This document shows, in pieces, positions 58,041 through 64,000 of a DNA stretch of 64,000 bases (positions are counted from its first letter, which is position 1; each line of letters opens with the position of its first letter). The DNA is from Lacticaseibacillus pantheris DSM 15945 = JCM 12539 = NBRC 106106 (GTDB taxonomy: Bacteria; Bacillota; Bacilli; Lactobacillales; Lactobacillaceae), in NCBI RefSeq assembly GCF_001311175.1, contig NZ_BBAI01000002.1:1-64000 (forward strand). The letters are read 5' to 3'. The position numbers and the translations under genes were made by a program. The notes beneath the pieces were generated by a model. It searched no databases, was not told the origin of the DNA, and saw only the letters and a program-made list of their open reading frames with translations.

Positions 58041-58832
58041 ATGTCTTCAAAAATTGTTGTTGGAATTGCAGCACACAAACAGTATGAGATGCCGACCGAT
58101 GAGATGTATTTGCCCATTCAAGTTGGTGCGGCCGGGAAAGCTTCGATTGATGATTACCAGCGCGATGACGAAGGGGACAATATTTCTCAAAAGAACCCCT
58201 ACTATTCAGAACTGACGGCAACATACTGGCTTTGGAAGAACGTGCAAGGCGCTGATTACAAGGGCTTGGTCCACTATCGGCGGCATTTTTCGAAGTTGGC
58301 GAAGTTTAGTCAGTTTAAACAGGGACGTTTTGGTGATGTGCTTGATACTAGTACGCTGATGCACGCGCTTGAAAAAGCCAATGTAGTAGTTCCCGAACCG
58401 CGCAACTACCGTATCGAGACCCTGTACTCGCACTATGAGCATTCGCACAACATTCGCGACTTGGACACAACCGTTGAAATCATACGTGAGCTGACGCCTG
58501 AGTATGCGGATAGTTTTGAGAAGGTGCTGAAGGGAACCTCGGCGCACATGTTTAACATGTACATTATGAAGGCGGATTTGTTTGATCAATACGCAGAATG
58601 GATGTTTCGCATTCTTTTTGAGTTGGAACAACGGATTGATATATCCGGATATGATCGGCAGGAGGCCCGAGTTTACGGATATGTTAGCGAGCTGATGTTG
58701 GATGCTTGGTTGGACACCAACAAGATTGTTCCTGCTGAGCTACCGGTAATGTTTATGGAGAAACAAAGCTGGGTGAAGAAGGGAAGCTCATTCATTATGC
58801 GTAAGCTTCGCGGATCCAGTAATACAAAGTAG
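58041..58832 (+). CDS. DUF4422 family glycosyltransferase-like protein
   Basis: 263 residues. Family features: KIVVGIAAHKQYEMPTDEMY, the NPYYSELTATYWLWKN block and GLVHYRRHFSK with the conserved HYRR, then HMFNMYIMKADLFDQYAEWM. DUF4422 proteins are common in capsule and exopolysaccharide clusters and are thought to transfer sugars such as galactofuranose. Start behind AAAAGGAATG. Intact. Confidence 0.85.
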   Translation: MSSKIVVGIAAHKQYEMPTDEMYLPIQVGAAGKASIDDYQRDDEGDNISQKNPYYSELTATYWLWKNVQGADYKGLVHYRRHFSKLAKFSQFKQGRFGDVLDTSTLMHALEKANVVVPEPRNYRIETLYSHYEHSHNIRDLDTTVEIIRELTPEYADSFEKVLKGTSAHMFNMYIMKADLFDQYAEWMFRILFELEQRIDISGYDRQEARVYGYVSELMLDAWLDTNKIVPAELPVMFMEKQSWVKKGSSFIMRKLRGSSNTK

Positions 58833-58844
58833 AGGTAATTGAAC

Positions 58845-59763
58845 TTGAGTGATACGAAACAAACCAATGTTGTTGCAGTGGTAGTAACATACAACAAGCC
58901 TCAACTACTACAACTTTGTGTGTCGGCCATTCTCAACCAGACGTATCCCGTCAACCGCGTGCTAGTGATTGATAACGGGGGACTTGAGGATACCCGTAAA
59001 GTAATTGAACAATTAGCGGATGACAAGATTAGCCATGTTCTGACGGGTGAAAACCTGGGCGGGGCTGGGGGCTTCAAGTTTGGTATTAATGCCGGTATGG
59101 ACCATTCTGCGGACTTTTTGTGGGTCATGGACGATGACACGGTACCGGATTTATCCGCGTTGTCAGCAATGATGGAGGCCAACAGCACCCTACAGTCTGA
59201 CGGTATCAATCCGGGTTTTCTAAGTAGCAATGTTCGTTGGACCGATATGGCTCCAGCAAAAATGAACATTCCGGGTGTTGCCGAAGATTGGAGTTATGAA
59301 GTCCGTCCAGGGCTAGTTAAGCTGACGTGGGCCTCTTTCGTCTCGTTGTTAATTAATACTGAGGCCATCAACAAAGTTGGTTTACCCATCGACGCGTACT
59401 TTATTTGGGGTGACGATGTTGAATATTCTCGCCGAATATCAACTAGTTTTCCCAGTTTCTTTGTCCAGGATAGCATTGCTGTTCACCACATGGATGCAAA
59501 CGTCGGTGCCAACATTTTGGAAGAGAAGAATAAAAACCGGGTCTCACGGTACTACTTTGCCGTGCGGAATGAATTACATACCGTTAGGGAACTAGGTACT
59601 AAATCCGAGCTGATGCGGGTTGTTTCTAAAGACTTGGCACAAGTTTTCAAGGTTATGGGCACTGGATTTACTGGTAAGAAGATTGCGGTGACAATTCGTG
59701 GATTTTTTTGCTGGGCTGTTTTTCAATCCAAGGATTGATTTCCACAAATCTAACGGGCAGTAG
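58845..59763 (+). CDS. GT2 glycosyltransferase, galactofuranosyltransferase (GlfT2)-like (one frameshift)
   Basis: About 305 residues after repair. GT-A fold with VVVTYNKPQLLQLCVSAILN, ENLGGAGGFKFGINAG and metal motif WVMDDDTVPD; the NxGGxGGF and WxMDDD pair is typical of GlfT2-like enzymes. IWGDDVEYSRR follows. One extra T in the T7 run at about 59702-59708; repair gives RGFFAGLFFNPRIDFH and a stop at 59761. Start TTG 58845 with AGAGGT eight bases upstream. glf in the same cluster fits UDP-Galf as donor. Confidence 0.85.
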
Positions 59764-59791
59764 CGATTAGTGAAAGGCGTTTGCATACTCT

Positions 59792-61138
59792 ATGTTTAAT
59801 AGGATGACTAAAACAAGCATATTATTAGAATACATGTTGGCGCTGGACATTATCCTGGGGTCTAATTCGATTTACGCTTCTTTTAGCTTTAGTAAGTATG
59901 TCACGCTAGCTTTAGGTTTATTGGCGGCTGGTTTGGTGTTTTTGCGGTTCATGATTGAAGCGAGTGGCGGTAATCGAGTGCGTATTAATTCCAACAGCTT
60001 GATGGCGCTGTTTATCTTTTTGTTCGTAGTGGTATTTTATTTATTCGCTCAAAACGTTTTTTTTGGGCGAAAAACTTTGGACAACTGGCTAATTATCTGG
60101 GACTGTTTGTCCTTTTTACCCCCGCGCTGTGGTTGTATGTGGGGGTTTTTGGATATCGCGGCCTCTTGGACAAGTACGTCAAACTCATGGTGATGATTGC
60201 CGTGGTTGCACTGCTTTTCTGGGGCTTGGGTTCCATTATGGGATTATTTGCACCCACCAGTTATTTCACCATTGGTTGGGGTGGAAACAATCAGGTTGCT
60301 TCATATTATGGGGTATATTTTGAGACGCAGTTTAAAACCATTGCTGGACATGTTGTGGTTAGAAATAGTGCGATTTGGCCTGAAGCACCGATGTATACCA
60401 TGTCGCTAATGTTTGCACTGCTAACACAATTATTCGTGTTGCCAAAGAGGCGCCCAGTTTTCGTGACAATCTTAATTATTTCCATGGCGTCGACCTTAAC
60501 ATCGACTGCAATTTTAATACTAGTTGGGTTGGCTACTTACTATTTATGGCGCGCCACAAATGTTTTTTTCACCGTGGTACCGGTTGGTACTCGTGCTGAT
60601 GGTATTGCTGGTTGTATCTGTACCCGCGATGTTTGTTTTTAGCAAGTTTATGAACTCGAAGTTAAACGGATTTTCAGGCTCAGTACGTGTTGATGACTAT
60701 ATAACCGGAGTGAAGGCATGGATTAAGCATCCAATCATTGGTGAGGGTTTCAACAACAATAAAGCCTTGTATAAATTTATGAATATGAACATTCGCGAAT
60801 ATTACAACAACGGTGAACTGACCTTCAATAAGGGGGTAGCGAACGCCTGGACTCCTTTGATTGCCAACGGTGGACTGCTATTCATGGGCACCTACCTTGT
60901 GGGCCTGGGCTCGCTATTTCGTCTAGGCGGTAGTTGGCGTGTACTGACGCTGTTTATCTTTGCGATGATGTTTTTATCCATTATGCAGTACACGACCATT
61001 ATGATGTTGTTTATCTTCGCCGTACCATTTGCGCTTGAAAATGATTCCGACAAAGAACGATTCGTGCGCAATCGTTTGTGGGATTCGGGTCCCAAGAACT
61101 TCATGGCTAAGAGCTCAAGGGAATATGGGCGTGGCTAG
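59792..61138 (+). CDS. Wzy-like polysaccharide polymerase (two frameshifts)
   Basis: About 448 residues after repair, mostly membrane segments (10 or more), with one larger outer loop (VRVDDYITGVKAWIKHPIIG, GEGFNNNKALYKF) that fits the O-antigen ligase/polymerase pattern HPxxGxG. It would join repeat units on the outer face. Breaks: one T lost in the run at about 60057-60064 (WAKNFGQLANYLGL), one extra T at about 60564-60570 (FSPWYRLVLVL). The start site is weak; GAAAGG lies 14 bases upstream of the ATG. Confidence 0.8.
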
Positions 61139-61172
61139 TCTATTAATGGCCCGTGGTTAAATGCCTAATTGA

Positions 61173-61190
61173 TGCCAAATTTGTTTGGCA
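61173..61190. other. Short inverted repeat between wzy-like and GT2 genes
   Basis: TGCCAAA / TTTGGCA over TTTG. No T run follows, so it could be an operator or a processing site. Confidence 0.4.
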
Positions 61191-61212
61191 TAATCTTGAT
61201 GGAGGTTCTGAG

Positions 61213-62244
61213 ATGACACCCACCGTTTCAATAATTACGCCAATTTATAATGCTTCGGGGTTGGTTAAGCAGTTTATTGCAATGATTAGCCATCAAAGAT
61301 TACGGGATATTGAGTTAATTATGATTGATGACGGTTCTTCGGATAACACAATCGAAGTCGTTGAGGATACAATTGCCCGTAACAACAGAGATGGCCTACG
61401 GATTGAGTTAATTAAGAATCATCATGTTGGGCCTGGATCCTCCAGGCAAACTGGACTTGAGGTTGCGAAGGGAAAATACATCTACTTCGCGGATGCGGAT
61501 GACTTCATGCATCCAGAACTACTTTCATTATGTGTTCAAAGCCTTGATCGCAGCATGGCTGACTTTGTGTACTTTAATTACCGCAATGTAGAAAAGTATG
61601 ATCCGTCAACCTTTGAAACCATCGGTGTCTCCGAGTCAAAATCAATTTCGATGGACGCAAAACAATTTGGCGAATATTACGTTCATAATTCTGCTGATCT
61701 GGGTTTTGGCTATTTGTGGAATAAGGTTTTCCGAGCGGATAAAATTCGCGAATGGGGTATCAAATTTCCGGCTATCAACACGGAAGAGGATGCCGTTTTC
61801 CTGTTTGATTTGTACGCACATTCCCGCAGAATTGAATTTTTGGATTATTATCTCTACCAGTACGTCAACAATAGCGCGTCAATTACGCATTCGCGCCGGG
61901 ATTTACAACGGTTTGCCGACAATTTACGCATTCGATGTGATAAGTGCATGTGGTTATTAACCGATGTATGGGGGTTCCCACCTAACGCATTACAGGCAAG
62001 GGTGATTCTGAGGCTCGTTGTAGCAACAATACAGTTAGAGATTGGCAATAATTCCTCACTTTTGACTGCAGCGAGAGCATGGAGTCGTTCGCGCAGGGAC
62101 AACTATTTTCAGCAGTTGCTCAAGTACCTCAATTTAGTTCCTAAGATGACAACAACTGCAGATGCCATTGTCAGAGGCCTCTTAAGGCTCAAGTTGGATC
62201 TTGGACTGGTGGTTTTAGTCAATACAATTGGAAAGCGAAAGTAG
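61213..62244 (+). CDS. GT2 family glycosyltransferase
   Basis: 343 residues. GT-A fold: TVSIITPIYNASGLVKQFI, IMIDDGSSDNT, GPGSSRQTGLEVAKGKYIYF, metal motif FADADDF, and NTEEDAVFLFDLY for the acceptor base region. Start ATG 61213 behind TGGAGG (an earlier in-frame start precedes that site). Donor sugar unknown. Intact. Confidence 0.9.
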   Translation: MTPTVSIITPIYNASGLVKQFIAMISHQRLRDIELIMIDDGSSDNTIEVVEDTIARNNRDGLRIELIKNHHVGPGSSRQTGLEVAKGKYIYFADADDFMHPELLSLCVQSLDRSMADFVYFNYRNVEKYDPSTFETIGVSESKSISMDAKQFGEYYVHNSADLGFGYLWNKVFRADKIREWGIKFPAINTEEDAVFLFDLYAHSRRIEFLDYYLYQYVNNSASITHSRRDLQRFADNLRIRCDKCMWLLTDVWGFPPNALQARVILRLVVATIQLEIGNNSSLLTAARAWSRSRRDNYFQQLLKYLNLVPKMTTTADAIVRGLLRLKLDLGLVVLVNTIGKRK

Positions 62245-62256
62245 GGCGAGACACAG

Positions 62257-63334
62257 ATGAACAAAAAAAGGACTAGTGTTGGTACCCCGGCTGCGCGGTA
62301 TTGGTGGGATGGAAACTGTAATCGTCAGCTGGATTAAACACTATCAACGAGTAGACGACATTAACATGAAATTCTTTGCACCACAGGGGCTTGAGGATCA
62401 AAGCCGATTCGATGGTCTGGGTGATGAAGTTAAAATTGCCCAACTGGTGCGACCGCACGCGCTGGGGAAGGCCTGGGGAACTTGGTTAACCTTTGATTAC
62501 CTGGCACGGCATGATTTTGATTTTGTCGTCTGCACCAGCATTCCATTAATGAAATTAGCTCATCTCGTTAGAAGGGTGTTACACAAGCAGTTCAAAATAA
62601 TATCGTGGTTTCATTTTTCAATTGATACATTGCCGGTTTCGAGTAACGGCGACCTTCTGTTGGCCGATATCAATTTGGCCATTAGTTCAGGAATCAAGCA
62701 ACAGTTGATTGCCCGAGGGGTGTCCAGCGATAGTATTGAAGTCGTCTATAACCCGGCAACAATACCGGACACTGTAGTTGCTAAGCGTGAAGATACTCTT
62801 GCCGCTCAACCACTCCGGCTCCTATACGTTGGCAGAATTGTGTGGGCGGGTCAGAAGAACCTTAAATTACTCTTATCTGCACTTGTGGAATTTAAGGCGG
62901 ACTGGCGCCTAGAGATTTTTGGGACGGGTCAGCAGTCTGATATTGATACCCTTAAAAGTTTTGTTAGTGGACATGAGTTGGAGGACAAGGTTTTTGTGCG
63001 TGGTTGGAGCGACAGCCCTTTTGAACATGCCTTGCCTGCTGATTACCTCATCTTAACGTCCAAATACGAAGGGTTCCCAATGGTCTTAATTGAAGCAGCC
63101 GGTTTGGGACTGCCATTAATATCGAGCGACTGTCCCACTGGTCCGGATGATATTGTCGTTGATGACAACGGATTCCTGTTCACAAATGACAGCCAGCAAG
63201 ATTTGGTGGAAACTTTAGGTAATGCTCTGGCTACACGTGATACCTTTAAGCCAGAGGTTGTCCGAGATTCAGTTGAAAAATTTGAAACCGGTAAGTACTT
63301 TGAACGAGTTAGTGCAATTTTGAGTGCAGTCTAA
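62257..63334 (+). CDS. GT4 family glycosyltransferase (one frameshift)
   Basis: About 358 residues after repair. GT-B fold: N-terminal GLVLVPRLRGIGGMETVIVS, central RLLYVGRIVWAGQKNLKLL, and the donor-binding motif LTSKYEGFPMVLIEAAGLG. One extra A in the A7 run at 62263-62269, right after MNKK. Start ATG 62257 behind AGGGCGAG. Donor sugar unknown. Confidence 0.88.
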
Positions 63335-63356
63335 GTAGAAAAGGGGAAATTACAAA

Positions 63357-64000
63357 ATGGATTATTTAATCGTAGGTTCAGGTCTGTACGGGGCCGTTTT
63401 TGCAAATGAGGCTGCTAAGGCCGGTAAAACCGTCAAGGTGATTGAAAAACGTGATCACATTGCGGGTAACATTTACACCAAAGAAGTTGATGGTATTCAG
63501 GTACATATGTACGGTGCCCACATTTTCCATACCTCTGAGGACCGGATTTGGGACTACGTGAACCAGTTTGCTACCTTTAACCGGTATACGAACCAGCCAA
63601 TTGCTAATTACCACGGCGAAATTTACAACATGCCCTTCAACATGAACACGTTCAACAAGTTGTGGGGTGTGGTTACACCAGACGAAGCAAAGGCGAAGAT
63701 TGACGAACAGCGCCAAGTGTTGGGTGGCAAAGAGCCTGAGAATCTGGAAGAGCAGGCCATTTCGCTTGTTGGTACGGATATCTACGAGAAGTTAGTCAAG
63801 GAATATACCGAAAAGCAGTGGGGCCGGCCAACAACTGAGTTGCCAGCCTTCATCATTAAACGTCTGCCAGTTCGCTTTACTTACGACAACAACTACTTCA
63901 ACGACAAGTATCAAGGAATCCCTGTTGGTGGTTATACGCAAATTGTAGAAAAGCTGCTCGACCACCCTAATATCGAAGTTGAACTCAATGCTGACTACTT
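63357..64000 (+). CDS. glf: UDP-galactopyranose mutase (cut by the window end)
   Basis: The first 214 residues or so; the gene runs off the window. FAD loop DYLIVGSGLYGAVFANEA, then GNIYTKEVDGIQVHMYGAHI and NQPIANYHGEIYNMPFNM, all typical. It converts UDP-galactopyranose to UDP-galactofuranose, the donor for Galf transferases in the same cluster. Start behind AAAGGGGAAA. No break is seen in the visible part. Confidence 0.94.
   Translation, partial: MDYLIVGSGLYGAVFANEAAKAGKTVKVIEKRDHIAGNIYTKEVDGIQVHMYGAHIFHTSEDRIWDYVNQFATFNRYTNQPIANYHGEIYNMPFNMNTFNKLWGVVTPDEAKAKIDEQRQVLGGKEPENLEEQAISLVGTDIYEKLVKEYTEKQWGRPTTELPAFIIKRLPVRFTYDNNYFNDKYQGIPVGGYTQIVEKLLDHPNIEVELNADY

Overview
The window reads as chromosome of a low-to-mid G+C Gram-positive lactic acid bacterium, most likely family Lactobacillaceae (about half G+C by eye). 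The evidence is the ftsK-ymfF-ymfH-ymfI-ymfM-pgsA-cinA-recA-rny order of Bacillota, a mevalonate pathway, a DtpT-type peptide transporter, nucleoside deoxyribosyltransferase, DUF2922 proteins, a LysM-NlpC/P60 wall hydrolase with a Ser/Ala-rich linker, GGAGG ribosome sites and many TTG/GTG starts. The species cannot be named from sequence alone.

Layout. 0-2 kb: corA and trmL. 2.4-14.5 kb: DNA translocase, the ymf cluster, pgsA, cinA, SOS-controlled recA and RNase Y. 14.8-21.3 kb: an envelope-stress-like DUF4097 pair, DedA, ferredoxin-NADP reductase, cyclophilin, an S1 protein and an NAD-binding protein. 21.3-28.4 kb: tRNA-Glu, tRNA-Thr, dtpT, a phosphoesterase, tRNA-Tyr, a WalR-box-preceded wall hydrolase, proC and a GntR regulator. 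28.5-37.5 kb: a DUF2922 pair, phosphomevalonate kinase, galU, a membrane-anchored Mrr-like nuclease and the thiolase/HMG-CoA reductase/HMG-CoA synthase cluster. 37.6-48.9 kb: deoxyribosyltransferase, rlmD, an Mga-like regulator, recX, DUF402 phosphatase, PHP phosphatases, rmlB. 49-56.5 kb: lipoprotein, LCP protein, a low-G+C GT39-like membrane protein between 41-bp direct repeats, AI-2E family permease, prfC. 56.5-64 kb: an exopolysaccharide cluster (CpsC, a degenerate CpsD, DUF4422, a GlfT2-like transferase, polymerase, two more transferases, glf) that points to a galactofuranose-containing polymer.

Two features dominate. First, the gaps between genes hold three families of long, structured, dispersed repeats. 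Family A (250-400 bp) and family B (about 250 bp) are multi-branched foldback elements that lie side by side at all four complete loci here; copies show compensatory base changes that preserve stems. Family C (about 120 bp) is a hairpin that sits against terminators and gene ends. A and C share the apical motif CCCGCACTTGG. These match no named element I can identify and are the best candidates for an undescribed system. Second, about 35 single-base frameshifts break some twenty-four genes, including core ones (ftsK, pgsA, rny, galU, mvaA). Most lie in or beside homopolymers and a one-base repair restores family-typical protein, so I read them as consensus sequencing errors, and I annotate each broken gene as one CDS with the break position stated.
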